The notes under the pieces: generated by a model | What the model was told of the DNA's origin: nothing | The model's database searches: none | The model's input: only the letters and a program-made list of their open reading frames with translations | Program-made: the position numbers and the translations under genes | In this document: positions 46,805-56,410 of the stretch, in pieces | Numbering within the stretch: the first letter of the stretch is position 1 | Layout of the letters: each line of letters starts with the position of its first letter | Source of the DNA: Solimonas flava DSM 18980 | GTDB lineage: Bacteria > Pseudomonadota > Gammaproteobacteria > Nevskiales > Nevskiaceae | Assembly: GCF_000426685.1 (NCBI RefSeq) | Contig: NZ_AUFV01000008.1 | Location: 256,530-320,529 of the forward strand | DNA: 64,000 bases | Reading direction: 5' to 3'

Positions 46805-47984
46805 AGTCGCGCCGGTACAGAGTCACGACGCAGGCACCGCCGAGGCCGAGATTGTGCTGCAGCGCGACGCGCGCGCCTTCGACCTGGCGCGGTCCGGCCT
46901 CGCCGCGCAGCTGCCAGACCAGCTCGGCGCACTGCGCCAGGCCGGTCGCGCCGAGCGGATGCCCCTTCGACAGCAGGCCGCCCGACGGATTGACGACCCA
47001 GCGCCCGCCGTAGCTGTTGTCGCCATCCGCGACGAGGCGCTCGGCCTCGCCTTCGCCGCACAGACCGAGGCCCTCGTAGCTGATGATCTCGTTGGTGGTG
47101 AAGCAGTCGTGCAGCTCGATGACGTCGACCTCGTCAGGGCCGATACCGGCCTCGGCGTAGACGCGCTGCGCCGCCTGCCGCGTCAGCTCGCTGCCGACCG
47201 TGCGGATCATCGACGGCGGCTCGAAGCTGCTCGCGTAATCGGTCGTCATCGCCTGCGCGGCGATGCGCACCGGACGCGCGTCGCGCAGCCGGCGCAGGAA
47301 CGCGTCCGAGCAGAGCACGGCGGCGGCGGCGCCACAGGTCGGCGGACAGCACTGCAGGCGCGTCAGCGGATCGTAGACCGCCTCCGACGCCAGCACCGCC
47401 TCGACGTCGAGCGGCGTGCGGAACAGCGCGTTCGGATTGTGCTGCGCATGGCGGCGCGCCTTGACGGTGATGCGGGCGAAGGTCTCGCGGCTGGCGCCGT
47501 AGCGCTCGCGGTATTCGCGGCCGGCGCCGCCGAACATCTGCGCCACCATCGGCGCCGAGGACGGCGCCTGCGCCGCGTGCATGGTCGCCACGTGGCGGCC
47601 GAGCGGCGCCTCGCGGTCGGCGTACTTCTCGCCGAGCGCGCCGCGCTCCATCTTCTCGAAGCCGATCGCCAGCACGCAGTCGGCGAGTCCGCCCTCGATC
47701 GCCTGGCGCGCGAGATAAAGCGCGCTCGAACCGGTCGAGCAGTTGTTGTTGACGTTGACGACCGGAATGCCGCTCAGGCCCAGTTCGTAGACGGCGCGCT
47801 GGCCGCTGGTCGAATCGCCGTAGACATAGCCGGCGTAAGCCTGCTCGATGTCGTCGTAGGCGACGCCGGCGTCGGCCAGCGCCGTGCGGCCGGCGATGCG
47901 CGCCATCTCCGGATAATCCGGGCTGCTGCCGGGCTTGACGAACGGCGTCATGCCGACGCCGATGACGTGGACGGGACGTTGCAT
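46803..47984 (-). CDS. SCP-x-type thiolase (acyl-CoA acyltransferase / lipid-transfer protein)
   Basis: 393 aa. The active-site Cys lies in VVNVNNNCSTGSSALYLARQ (about residue 82). VIELHDCFTTNEIISYEGL near 290 is typical of the SCP-x group. The His motif is LLSKGHPLGATGLAQC near 340, and a second Cys occurs in LGLGGACVV. It likely cleaves a beta-ketoacyl-CoA with CoA, releasing acetyl-CoA, the last step for the beta-keto acid made by the ketone carboxylase and ligases encoded upstream. No DUF35 partner gene is seen, although one often accompanies this thiolase class. Confidence 0.9.
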   Translation of the reverse strand: MQRPVHVIGVGMTPFVKPGSSPDYPEMARIAGRTALADAGVAYDDIEQAYAGYVYGDSTSGQRAVYELGLSGIPVVNVNNNCSTGSSALYLARQAIEGGLADCVLAIGFEKMERGALGEKYADREAPLGRHVATMHAAQAPSSAPMVAQMFGGAGREYRERYGASRETFARITVKARRHAQHNPNALFRTPLDVEAVLASEAVYDPLTRLQCCPPTCGAAAAVLCSDAFLRRLRDARPVRIAAQAMTTDYASSFEPPSMIRTVGSELTRQAAQRVYAEAGIGPDEVDVIELHDCFTTNEIISYEGLGLCGEGEAERLVADGDNSYGGRWVVNPSGGLLSKGHPLGATGLAQCAELVWQLRGEAGPRQVEGARVALQHNLGLGGACVVTLYRRD

Positions 47985-47993
47985 GGTTTTCTC

Positions 47994-48842
47994 TCAGGTG
48001 GATACGAACAGGTCGAGCGCGGGCGTCGTGCCCGGCCGGGCCAGATACGGGTCGAAGTCGTCGACGCCGGCCTCGCGCAGCACCGTTTCGTCGAGGCAGG
48101 CGTGGCCGCTGAACTGGCGCGACGGCCGCGTCAGGATGCGGTAGGCGGCGTCGGCCATGATCTGCGGCGTGCGGCCGTCGCCCGTGCCGTCGAGGCCGGG
48201 CACGTTCAGCGCCGATGTCTCGATCAGCGTGCGCGGCCATAGCGTGTTGACGGCGATGCCGTCGTCGCGCAGTTCGGCGGCGAGGCCGCGGCCGAGCAGG
48301 CTCATCGCGTATTTCGACACCGTGTACGCGGCGTGCTGCGCGAACCAGCGCGGATCGGGATCGAGCGGCGGCGCCAGCAGCAGCACATGCGGATTGGCGG
48401 CGCGGCGCAGATGCGCCAGGCAGGCCTGCGTGCAGACGAAGGCGCCGCGCACGTTGATGTCCATCATCAGGTCGTAGCGCTTCAGCGGCGTCGCCTCGGC
48501 GCGCGTCAGGCTGATCGCGCTGGCGTTGTTGACGAGGATGTCGATGCCGCCGAAATGCGCGGCCGCACGGGCGACGGCGTCCTGCACCTGCGCCTCGTCG
48601 CGGATGTCGACCTGCAGCGGCAGCGCCTCGCCGCCGGCGGCAACGATCTCCGCCGCCGCGCTGTGGATCGTGCCCGGCAGGCGCGGATCGGGCTCGGCGG
48701 TCTTGGCGGCGACGATGACGCGCGCGCCGTCGCGCGCCGCGCGCAGGGCGATCGCCTTGCCGATGCCGCGGCTCGCGCCGGTGATGAACAGGGTCTTGCC
48801 GGCCAGTGACGCCGATGCTGCTGCCGATGCCGCTTGAACCAT
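47994..48842 (-). CDS. HSDL2-like short-chain dehydrogenase, catalytic Ser replaced
   Basis: 282 aa from ATG at 48842 with GGAG 9 bp upstream. The NAD(P) motif TGASRGIGKAIALRAARDGA (residues 20-39) and the AAKTAEPDPRLPGTIHSAA stretch are typical of the HSDL2 group. NNAS and the catalytic YTVSKYAMSL (YxxxK) are intact. In the segment that normally reads 'LSPPL', this protein has HVLLLAPPLDPDP, so the catalytic Ser is an Ala. Activity may be reduced or altered. It sits between the thiolase (9 bp) and a CoA ligase. Confidence 0.88.
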   Translation of the reverse strand: MVQAASAAASASLAGKTLFITGASRGIGKAIALRAARDGARVIVAAKTAEPDPRLPGTIHSAAAEIVAAGGEALPLQVDIRDEAQVQDAVARAAAHFGGIDILVNNASAISLTRAEATPLKRYDLMMDINVRGAFVCTQACLAHLRRAANPHVLLLAPPLDPDPRWFAQHAAYTVSKYAMSLLGRGLAAELRDDGIAVNTLWPRTLIETSALNVPGLDGTGDGRTPQIMADAAYRILTRPSRQFSGHACLDETVLREAGVDDFDPYLARPGTTPALDLFVST

Positions 48843-48922
48843 GGACGTGCCGCTCCGTTGTGTATGGAGTCCCGCGCCGGCGCGGGACGTGGGTCGGGAA
48901 AATGGCGGGTCGCGCGGCGCCG

Positions 48923-50947
48923 TCAGCTGCTCAGCATCACGCGGTTGTCGGCGCGAAAGCGCACGAACCAGTCGATCGCCGCCGGATTCAGCATCGCGTC
49001 GCGGCTCGCCGATTTTTCGAGCGGCCAGCCGCTCAGCAGGCGGCGCACCGGCACTTCCATCTTCTTGCCGGTCAGCGTGTACGGAATCTCGTCGACGCGG
49101 TACAGCTGGTCGGGGACGTGACGCGGGCTGCAGTCGATGCGCAGCTGGCGGCGGATCTTCTCGCGCATCGCCTCGTCGAGCTCGATGCCGGCGCGCAGCT
49201 TGACGAACATCGGCATGAAGAAGCGGCCGCCGGCGAGCTCGCAGCAGACGATGATGCTGTCGACCACCTCGTCGATGCGCTCGACGCTGCGGTAGATCTC
49301 GGCGGTGCCGATGCAGACCCCGTAGCGGTTCAGCGTCGAATCGCTGCGGCCGTAGATGTAGACGCCGCCGCGGGCATTGAGCTTGGTCGAGTCGCCGTGG
49401 CGCCAGACGCCGGGCCAGGTCGCGAAATACGACTCCCAGTAGCGCTGGCCGTCGTCGTCGTTCCAGAAGCGGATCGGCATCGACGGACAGGGCGTGCGCA
49501 CGACCAGCTCGCCGGTCTGGTCGACGACCGGCTGGCCGTACTCGTTCCAGACCTCGACGTCCATGCCGAGCAGGCGCGTCTGGATCTCGCCGGCGTGGAC
49601 CGGCAGCGTCGGCACCGCGCCGACGAAGGCCGAGGCGATCTCGGTGCCGCCGCTCTGCGAAGTCACCCACAGATCCGGCTTCACTTCGTCGTAGAACCAC
49701 GCGAAGGTCTCGGGCACCGACGGCGAGCCGGCGAGCAGCACCATGCGCAGCGCCGACAGCTCGTAGCGCAGGCGTGGCCGCAGACCGTTCTTCTGCATGA
49801 TCTGCGCGAAGCTCGGGCTGGTGCCGAAATGCGTGACGCGCAGCTGCTCGACGAGCTTCCACAGCACTTCGGGATCGGGCCCGATCGGCGAGCCGTCGTA
49901 GAGCACCGGCGCGGCGCCCTGCAGCAGGCTCGCGAGCAGCACGTTCCACATCATCCAGCCGGACGTCGAGTGATACAGCGGCCGGTCGCCGGGCCGCAGG
50001 CCGACGTGGAACGCGGTCAGCTTGCAGTGCTCGACGAGGATGCCGACGTGGCTGTGCACGACCGCCTTCGGCAGGCCGGTGGTGCCCGACGAGAACAGCA
50101 CCCACAGCGGATGGTCGTGCGCGACGCGCTCGTACGCGAACGTCGCCGGCTCGGGGCCGTCGGCCAGCTCGGACCAGCGCCGGGCGCCGGGCAGCGCGGG
50201 CGCCGCACCGGGCGCCAGGTAATCGAGCCAGATCACGTGCTCGACGCTGGGCAGGCCGGCGACGATCGCCGCGACCTGCTCGCCGCGCGCGAAGTCCTCG
50301 CCGCCGAAGCGGTAGCCGTCGACGGCGAACAGCAGCTTCGGCGCCAGCTGGCCGAAGCGGTCGATCACGGTACGCGCACCGAACTCCGGCGAGGCAGCCG
50401 TCCATACCGCGCCGATCGCCGTCGTCGCCAGCATCGCGATCGCGGTCTCCGGAATGTTCGGCATGTACGCGCCGACGCGGTCGCCGGGGCCGATGCCGAG
50501 CGCGCGCAGCCGCGTCGCCAGCACGCGCACGCGATGGCCCAGCTCGCGCCGGCTCAGCTGCCCCGGCGCACGCCGCTCGGAGGCGTACAGCAGCGCCGGC
50601 GCGTCCGGATCGGCGTCCTCGTGGCGCAGCAGATGCTCGGCGTAGTTGACACGCGCACCCTCGAACCACTGCGCACCGGGCATCGTGCGGCGGTCGAGCA
50701 CGTGCCGGTACGGCGTCTCGCTGACGATGCAGAAGTAACGCCAGATCGCCGCCCAGAACGCCTCGGGCTCGTCGACCGACCAGCGCCACAGCGCCGCGTA
50801 GTCGTCGAGATCGAGGCCGTGATGGGCGTTGACCCAGTGCCGGAAGTCCTCGACCGCCGCCGCCGAAACCTGTTCGGGCGGCGGCGTCCACAGGCATTCG
50901 CCTTCCGCGACGCGGGCGGCGGCGGGCGCGACACGCAGGCCGGCCAT
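48923..50947 (-). CDS. Acetoacetate-CoA ligase-type synthetase (copy 1)
   Basis: 674 aa, the expected size for acetoacetyl-CoA synthetases. The N-terminal ACS_N region reads DYAALWRWSVDEPEAFWAAI near residue 50. Adenylation motifs are VLFSSGTTGLPKAVVHSHVG (about 275), SQSGGTEIASAF (about 420) and, at the end, YTLTGKKMEVPVRRLL with the catalytic Lys. It activates a beta-keto acid to the CoA thioester with ATP. It is a close paralogue of the ligase at 52919-54970. In this cluster the substrate is probably the carboxylated ketone (acetoacetate or an aryl/alkyl homologue). Confidence 0.93.
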   Translation of the reverse strand: MAGLRVAPAAARVAEGECLWTPPPEQVSAAAVEDFRHWVNAHHGLDLDDYAALWRWSVDEPEAFWAAIWRYFCIVSETPYRHVLDRRTMPGAQWFEGARVNYAEHLLRHEDADPDAPALLYASERRAPGQLSRRELGHRVRVLATRLRALGIGPGDRVGAYMPNIPETAIAMLATTAIGAVWTAASPEFGARTVIDRFGQLAPKLLFAVDGYRFGGEDFARGEQVAAIVAGLPSVEHVIWLDYLAPGAAPALPGARRWSELADGPEPATFAYERVAHDHPLWVLFSSGTTGLPKAVVHSHVGILVEHCKLTAFHVGLRPGDRPLYHSTSGWMMWNVLLASLLQGAAPVLYDGSPIGPDPEVLWKLVEQLRVTHFGTSPSFAQIMQKNGLRPRLRYELSALRMVLLAGSPSVPETFAWFYDEVKPDLWVTSQSGGTEIASAFVGAVPTLPVHAGEIQTRLLGMDVEVWNEYGQPVVDQTGELVVRTPCPSMPIRFWNDDDGQRYWESYFATWPGVWRHGDSTKLNARGGVYIYGRSDSTLNRYGVCIGTAEIYRSVERIDEVVDSIIVCCELAGGRFFMPMFVKLRAGIELDEAMREKIRRQLRIDCSPRHVPDQLYRVDEIPYTLTGKKMEVPVRRLLSGWPLEKSASRDAMLNPAAIDWFVRFRADNRVMLSS

Positions 50948-50961
50948 GGCGTGCGCGCCCG

Positions 50962-52098
50962 TCAGCCGATGCGCGCCGACGCGGCGTTGACCGTGAGCTC
51001 CGGGCGCGACACCAGGCCGAAGCTCTGCAGCACGCCGAGCAGCTCGCGATGACCGAAGGCCTGGCAGCCGGACGCGAAGCCGTAGCGCTTCGGCGGCGCC
51101 TGCAGCAGGTGATAGGCAGCGTAGGCCTGCAGCAGGCCGGTCTGCTTGTAGTTGCAGACGCCGTGGATCACGCAGTGCGCGCGGCCGAGCGGGCCGCTGG
51201 CGTGCACCGAGTCGACCGAAGTGTTCTCGCGCGGATTCTCGCGCGGCGGCATGCCGGCCTGCAGGCTCGCCGCCATCTCCGACAGCTTCTTTTCGGCCTG
51301 ATCCTTGGGCAGCGGCTTGATCTGCTCCTCGACCACCGCGGCGATCTGCACCACGCCTTCCATCACCGCGCGCGCAAACACGCCGCCCTGCGCCTTGACG
51401 TTGGCGACGCGCGGATCATTCTTGAACCACACCGGATGCGCGGTACCGCCCCAGGGCAGCGCCATCGCCGTCTCGTGCTGGCCCGGCACGACGACCTCCG
51501 ACTTGGCGGTCGGCGACCACTGCACGTACTGGTTGCCTTCGAGGTAGTAGAAGTTGGCGGTGAGGATGCTGAAGATCGTCTGCGTCGAGGCGTAGGTCGG
51601 GAAGCCCTTCCACAGCACCAGGATGTCGAGCGTGTCGAGTCCCGGCGTCTCCAGGCACAGGTTCGCGGCGATCTCGCCGGTCGTGTACATCTGCGCGATG
51701 CCGGGCGCCAGCAGCAGGTTCTTGTCGGCGAACTTCTGCCCCCACTTCGCCTCGGCGTGCATCATCCAGTTCTGCTCGCCGTTGGTGTCGGTGTAGTGCG
51801 CGCCGGCGTTGAGGCAGGCCTCGACCGCCTCGTCGCCGTACTTCATGAACGGGCCGACCATGTTGCACATGACTTTGGCGCCCTGCATCAGCTTGGTCAG
51901 CGCTTCGACCGTGTGCTCGACCTCGGCGATCTCGTAATCGGCGTTCTCGATGCCCGGCACGCGGTCGAGCACTTCCTTGATGCGCCTGGCGTCGCGGCCG
52001 GCGGCGACGAACGGCACGCGATGCTCGCGCAGGTACTCGGCGACCAGGCGGCCGGTGTAGCCGGTGACGCCGTAGATGACGACGGGCTTCTTGCTCAT
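50962..52098 (-). CDS. Saccharopine dehydrogenase-like NAD(P)-binding protein
   Basis: 378 aa. The N-terminus PVVIYGVTGYTGRLVAEYLR is a Rossmann motif of the saccharopine-dehydrogenase/trans-enoyl-reductase superfamily. NMVGPFMKYGDEAVEACLNA and HYTDTNGEQNWMM match that fold. The C-terminal half includes long aromatic segments. It lies 14 bp before one CoA ligase and 46 bp after an SDR gene, so it belongs to the catabolic operon. It may be a reductase acting on a pathway intermediate, but family members with this layout lack firm functions. Confidence 0.75.
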   Translation of the reverse strand: MSKKPVVIYGVTGYTGRLVAEYLREHRVPFVAAGRDARRIKEVLDRVPGIENADYEIAEVEHTVEALTKLMQGAKVMCNMVGPFMKYGDEAVEACLNAGAHYTDTNGEQNWMMHAEAKWGQKFADKNLLLAPGIAQMYTTGEIAANLCLETPGLDTLDILVLWKGFPTYASTQTIFSILTANFYYLEGNQYVQWSPTAKSEVVVPGQHETAMALPWGGTAHPVWFKNDPRVANVKAQGGVFARAVMEGVVQIAAVVEEQIKPLPKDQAEKKLSEMAASLQAGMPPRENPRENTSVDSVHASGPLGRAHCVIHGVCNYKQTGLLQAYAAYHLLQAPPKRYGFASGCQAFGHRELLGVLQSFGLVSRPELTVNAASARIG

Positions 52099-52144
52099 GG
52101 TTTCTCCTCGGATTCTGCGGATGTCGTTTTCGGGATGGCCGTCG

Positions 52145-52906
52145 TCAGGCCGTCATGCCGCCGTCGACGACGAGGTCGGCGCCGGTCACGTAGCTCGATT
52201 CGTCGGACGCCAGGAACAGCACGCAGGCGGCGATCTCGGCCGGCCGCGCGAAGCGGCCGAGCGGAATGCGCGCCAGCGTGCGCGCCGCGAAGTTCTGCGC
52301 GTCGTCCGACGCCATCGACGCCAGCGCGCCGGCCACCATCTGCGTCTCGGCGAAGCCGGGGCAGACGTTGTTGATGCGCACCGGATAGCCGCTGCGCGCG
52401 CAGTGCACCGCCGCCGAGCGCGTGAACAGGCGCACGCCGCCCTTGCTGGCGTTGTAGGCCGGAATCAGCGGCTCGCCGATCAGGCCTTCGATCGAGGCGA
52501 TGTTGACGATCGAGCCGCCGCCCGTCTTCATGCGCGCGATCGCCGCCTGCGTGCCGAGGAAGACGCCGCTCAGATTGATGTCGAGCGTGCGCTGCCAGTC
52601 GGCGAGCGTGATGCGTTCGACGTCGGCGATGCCGGCCACGCCGGCGTTGTTGACGAGCACGTCGAGCCGTCCCCACTCGGCCTGCGCCGCGTCGAGCGTC
52701 GCCGCCCACTGCGCGGCATCGGTGACGTCCTGCACGCGAAAGCGCGCACGCGCGCCGAGCCGCCGCGCCTCGGCCTCGCCGGCCGCGCGATCGACGTCGG
52801 TGAGCAGCACGCGTGCGCCTTCGGCGAGCAGTGCTTCGGCGGCGGCGAGCCCGAGGCCGCGGGCGCCGCCGGTGATGACGCAGACCTTGTCCTGTACGCG
52901 TCCCAT
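52145..52906 (-). CDS. Short-chain dehydrogenase/reductase
   Basis: 253 aa classical SDR. NAD-binding CVITGGARGLGLAAAEALLA (about residues 9-28), an Asp in VLLTDVDR suggesting NAD+, NNAG at about 86, catalytic Ser in IVNIASIEGLIG and YNASKGGVRLF (YxxxK) near 152. The end SYVTGADLVVDGGMTA is standard. Candidate role: oxidising a secondary alcohol to the ketone fed to the carboxylase. It is placed 12 bp after a CoA-ligase gene in the same operon. Confidence 0.9.
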   Translation of the reverse strand: MGRVQDKVCVITGGARGLGLAAAEALLAEGARVLLTDVDRAAGEAEARRLGARARFRVQDVTDAAQWAATLDAAQAEWGRLDVLVNNAGVAGIADVERITLADWQRTLDINLSGVFLGTQAAIARMKTGGGSIVNIASIEGLIGEPLIPAYNASKGGVRLFTRSAAVHCARSGYPVRINNVCPGFAETQMVAGALASMASDDAQNFAARTLARIPLGRFARPAEIAACVLFLASDESSYVTGADLVVDGGMTA

Positions 52907-52918
52907 GTCGTCTCTCCT

Positions 52919-54970
52919 TCAGGCCTGCGCCGGTGCCGGCGCGTCAGTGCGGGCGTTACCGCGCCAGTCGTAGTCGCGGCTCTCGGCGGCGAAGCGCACG
53001 AACCAGTCGATCGCTTCCGGATTCATCATCGCGTCGCGGCTCGCGGCCTTGTCGAGCGGCCAGCCCATCAAGAGCTTGCGCACCGGCACTTCCATCTTCT
53101 TGCCGGTCAGCGTGTACGGCACGGCGGCGACCGCGTAGATCTTGTCGGGCACGTGGCGCGGACTGCAGTCCTCGCGCAGCCTGGCGTTGATGCGCTTGAC
53201 GAGACCGTCGTCCAGCTCGATGCCGGGCTTGAGGCGCACGAACAGCGGCATGAAGAAATGGCCGCCGGGCAGTTCGCAGCAGACGATCAGGCTGTCGGCG
53301 ATCTCCGGCACCTGCTCGACCGCGCGATAGATCTCGGCGGTGCCGATGCGCACGCCGTAGCGGTTCAGCGTCGAATCCGAACGGCCGTAGATGTAGCAGC
53401 CGCCGCGCGCGTTGATCTTGATGAAATCGCCATGCCGCCAGATGCCGGGGCGGATGTGATCGAAGGCCTCGAAGTACGATTCGCGATAGCGCTTGCCGCC
53501 GTCGTCGTTCCAGAAGCGCACCGGCATCGACGGAAACGGCGTGGTCACGACCAGCTCGCCGACTTCGTCGACCAGCTCGCGGCCGTCGTCGCTCCAGGCG
53601 CGCACGTCCATGCCGAGCAGGCGCGTCTGGATCTCGCCGGCATGCACCGGCAGCGTCGGCGCGGCGCCGACGAAACCGCTGCACAGCTCGGTGCCGCCGG
53701 ACTGCGAGGTCACCCACAGATCCTTCTTCACGCAGCGGTAGAACCAGGCGAAGGTCTCCGGCGTCGACGGCGCGCCGGCGACGACGATCGACTCCAGCCG
53801 CGACAGGTCGAAGCGCTCGCCGGGCACCAGACCCGCCTTCTCCATCATCTGCACGTAGGTCGGGCTGGCGCCGAAGCTGGTCGTGCCGGTGTCGGCGGCG
53901 AGCTGCCAGAGGAAATCCGGCGACGGGTGCGCCGGATTGCCGTCGTAGAGCACGATCGCGCTGCCGGTGAGCAGCGCCGCCAGCAGCAGATTCCACATCA
54001 TCCAGCCGGTCGTGCTGTAGAAGAACATCACCGAATCCGGGCCGAGATTCAGGTGGAAGTGCATGAGCTTGAGATGTTCGAGCAGCGCGCCGACGTGGCT
54101 GTGCACGATCGCCTTCGGCAGGCCGGTGGTGCCCGACGAGAACACCACCCACAGCGGATGGTCCCAGGCGACGTGCTCGTAGCGGAACGTCTCGGCCGGC
54201 ACTTCGGGCTGCGCCATCAGCTCGCCCCAGCGGCGCAGCGCCGGCCAGGCCGGCGGCGCCGCATCGGGCTTCAGGTACGGCAGCCAGACCAGCGTCTGCA
54301 GCGACGGCAGCGCCTCGACGATGCGGTGCACCTCGGCCTCGCGCGAAAAGTCCTTGCCGCCGAAGCGGTAGCCGTCGGCCGCGAACAGCACCTTCGGCTC
54401 GATCTGCGAGAAGCGCTCGATGACGGTCTGCACGCCGAACTCCGGCGCCGCCGACGACCACACCGCGCCGATCGCGACCGTCGCCATCATCGCGATCGCC
54501 GTTTCCGGCACGTTCGGCATGTACGACACCACGCGATCACCCGGCCGCACGCCGAGCGCGCGCAGCTGCGTGGCGAGGATGCGCACCTGGCGGCCGAGCT
54601 CGCGCCACGACATCGTCGCCAGCGGCCGCGTCTCCGACAGGTGGTGGAAGGCCGGCGCGTCCGGCGCGGTCTTCTCGTGGCGCAGCAGATGCTCGGCGTA
54701 GTTGACGCGCGAATCCTCGAACCACTTGGCGCCGGGCATCGCGCGGCGGTCGAGCACCTGCGAGTACGGCACCGAGGACTGCACGTCGAAGTAGTCCCAT
54801 ATCGTCGCCCAGAAGGCCTCGGGCTCGTCGACCGACCAGCGCCACAGCGCCGCGTAGTCGGCGGTGTCGACGCCGCGCTGCCCGCGCAGCCAGCGCTGGT
54901 AGCGGGCGATCTGCGAGCGCTCGGCGAACTCGGGTCGCGGGGTCCACAGCAACTCGCCTTCCTGCACCAT
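52919..54970 (-). CDS. Acetoacetate-CoA ligase-type synthetase (copy 2)
   Basis: 683 aa with the same architecture as the ligase at 48923-50947: DYAALWRWSVDEPEAFWATI, VVFSSGTTGLPKAIVHSHVG, SQSGGTELCSGF and YTLTGKKMEVPVRKLL (catalytic Lys). Two near-identical-fold ligases in one operon suggest different keto-acid specificities or a recent duplication. Acetophenone degradation uses a related benzoylacetate-CoA ligase, so one copy may handle an aromatic or longer beta-keto acid. A short gap (39 bp) separates its start from the DUF3237 gene. Confidence 0.92.
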   Translation of the reverse strand: MVQEGELLWTPRPEFAERSQIARYQRWLRGQRGVDTADYAALWRWSVDEPEAFWATIWDYFDVQSSVPYSQVLDRRAMPGAKWFEDSRVNYAEHLLRHEKTAPDAPAFHHLSETRPLATMSWRELGRQVRILATQLRALGVRPGDRVVSYMPNVPETAIAMMATVAIGAVWSSAAPEFGVQTVIERFSQIEPKVLFAADGYRFGGKDFSREAEVHRIVEALPSLQTLVWLPYLKPDAAPPAWPALRRWGELMAQPEVPAETFRYEHVAWDHPLWVVFSSGTTGLPKAIVHSHVGALLEHLKLMHFHLNLGPDSVMFFYSTTGWMMWNLLLAALLTGSAIVLYDGNPAHPSPDFLWQLAADTGTTSFGASPTYVQMMEKAGLVPGERFDLSRLESIVVAGAPSTPETFAWFYRCVKKDLWVTSQSGGTELCSGFVGAAPTLPVHAGEIQTRLLGMDVRAWSDDGRELVDEVGELVVTTPFPSMPVRFWNDDGGKRYRESYFEAFDHIRPGIWRHGDFIKINARGGCYIYGRSDSTLNRYGVRIGTAEIYRAVEQVPEIADSLIVCCELPGGHFFMPLFVRLKPGIELDDGLVKRINARLREDCSPRHVPDKIYAVAAVPYTLTGKKMEVPVRKLLMGWPLDKAASRDAMMNPEAIDWFVRFAAESRDYDWRGNARTDAPAPAQA

Positions 54971-55009
54971 GTCGTTCTCCTCTTGTTCTCGTGTGGCCAG
55001 GGCCTTTTC

Positions 55010-55483
55010 CTAGCGCAGCGCGTAGACCCGGTAGCGGACCTCGAAGGTCTGCAGGTCGGCCTCGCCGACGCCGACGCAGTACAGGCGCTGCAGCCACTGG
55101 TAGTCCGGATGCGCCGTGCGCAGCCGCGGGCCGGTGTGCAGCGCCAGCCGCGGCGGCAGCTCGCCGGCGAGAAAGCGCTCGTAGGCGTCTTCGCCGGCGT
55201 CGGCCAGGCCCGCATAGTCGACCTGGATCAGCGCGCCGTCGTCGGTCTCGATCGTCGCGCGCACGTCGAGCTGGCCGACGCCGTCGCGGCGCAGCGTGAA
55301 CCAGTCGGCGCCGACCGGACGCAACCGGCCGCGCAGGCGCGGCCCCTCGACGCGGCCGCCGCTGACGTAGAAGGTCACGCGGATGCCCTCCGGCACCGGC
55401 CCGATCAGCTCGGGCGGCGCCTGCAGCGTCGCGTGCATCGAAAACAGCGCTTCGCCGCGCAATGCGAAATCGGCGTCGTTCAT
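55010..55483 (-). CDS. DUF3237 family protein
   Basis: 157 aa from ATG at 55483; longer readings are antisense artefacts. Features of the DUF3237 beta-barrel family include [20 protein letters not shown] near residue 33, [20 protein letters not shown] near 59 and the C-terminal [20 protein letters not shown]. The family is often found beside catabolic SDRs and hydrolases but has no defined reaction. Its start overlaps the hydrolase stop by 4 bp (ATGA), showing coupling. Confidence 0.85.
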   Translation of the reverse strand: MNDADFALRGEALFSMHATLQAPPELIGPVPEGIRVTFYVSGGRVEGPRLRGRLRPVGADWFTLRRDGVGQLDVRATIETDDGALIQVDYAGLADAGEDAYERFLAGELPPRLALHTGPRLRTAHPDYQWLQRLYCVGVGEADLQTFEVRYRVYALR

Positions 55484-56397
55484 GCGGACTCCCGGTCGGT
55501 GTCGGCGGCCAGCGCGGCGGCGCAGAAGGCGGCGAGTTCGGCGACCGCGTCGTCGGCCTCGCGCAGCAGCCCGGCCTGCAGGTGGAAGTCGTGCCAGAGC
55601 CCGGCGTACTCGCGCAGCGTCACCGCGACGCCGGCGGCGCGCGCCTTGGCGACCCAGCGCTGCGCGTCGTCGTAGATGATTTCCTCGCTGCCGACGTGGA
55701 CCAGCAGCGGTGGCAACCCGGCGGGATCGGCGTACAGCGGCGAGCAGGCCGGCGTGTCGGCGGCCAGGCCGCCGCGATACAGCGCCGACCAGTGCGCGCC
55801 GCAGGCCGGCGTCAGCAGCGGGTCGCGCGCGGCGCGCGCCTGCACGCTGGCGCCGCTCAGCGCCAGATCGGTCCACGGCGAAATCGTCGCCAGCGCTGCC
55901 GGCAGGCCCTGGCCGGCGTCGCGCAGGGCCAGCGCCAGCGCCAGCGCGAGGCCGCCGCCGGCCGAATCGCCGGCGACGGCGATGTGCGCGGCGTCGCCGA
56001 CCTCGTCGAGCAGCGCGCGCCAGACCTCGCGCGCGTCGTCGAGCGCGGCCGGATGCGGATGCTCGGGCGCGAGCCGGTAGTCCGGCACGATCAGCTCCGC
56101 GCCGCTGTGCAGCGCCAGGCGCACGGTGATGGCGCGATGCGTGGCCGGCGAGCCGAGCACGTAGCCGCCGCCGTGCAGATAGAGAATCCGTGTCGTCGGC
56201 CGCGTGCCGCGGCGGCGCAGCCGCTCGACCGGCACGCCGCCGAGCGTAGCGTGGCGGCGCTCGGTGCCGCGCGGCGGCGGCAGCGCGCGCAACGCAGCGG
56301 CCGACAGCGCGCGCTGCACGGCGACCGGCACGCCCGGCTGCAGCGCGCGCTTGAGCAGGCGCAGCGCCGGCGGCACGAAGCGGGGCGGCAGATGCAT
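55480..56397 (-). CDS. Alpha/beta hydrolase (HSL-type esterase/lactonase)
   Basis: 305 aa from ATG at 56397 with GGGAGA just upstream. The oxyanion motif [12 protein letters not shown] is near residue 72, the nucleophile in [12 protein letters not shown] near 140 and the catalytic His in [10 protein letters not shown] near 275. This is the hormone-sensitive-lipase family. It may hydrolyse an ester or lactone yielding the alcohol or ketone used by the pathway. Starts 13 bp after the unrecognised protein gene. Confidence 0.9.
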   Translation of the reverse strand: MHLPPRFVPPALRLLKRALQPGVPVAVQRALSAAALRALPPPRGTERRHATLGGVPVERLRRRGTRPTTRILYLHGGGYVLGSPATHRAITVRLALHSGAELIVPDYRLAPEHPHPAALDDAREVWRALLDEVGDAAHIAVAGDSAGGGLALALALALRDAGQGLPAALATISPWTDLALSGASVQARAARDPLLTPACGAHWSALYRGGLAADTPACSPLYADPAGLPPLLVHVGSEEIIYDDAQRWVAKARAAGVAVTLREYAGLWHDFHLQAGLLREADDAVAELAAFCAAALAADTDRESA

Positions 56398-56410
56398 TCG
56401 TGTCTCCCGT

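Noticed and set aside
47994-50897. Single 967-codon minus-strand frame
   Set aside because: Only the last 282 codons form the SDR; the rest is out of frame with the conserved CoA ligase gene.
52076-55675. Plus-strand open frame of about 1,200 codons
   Set aside because: Antisense to two conserved genes (SDR and CoA ligase); a GC-rich artefact with no family features.
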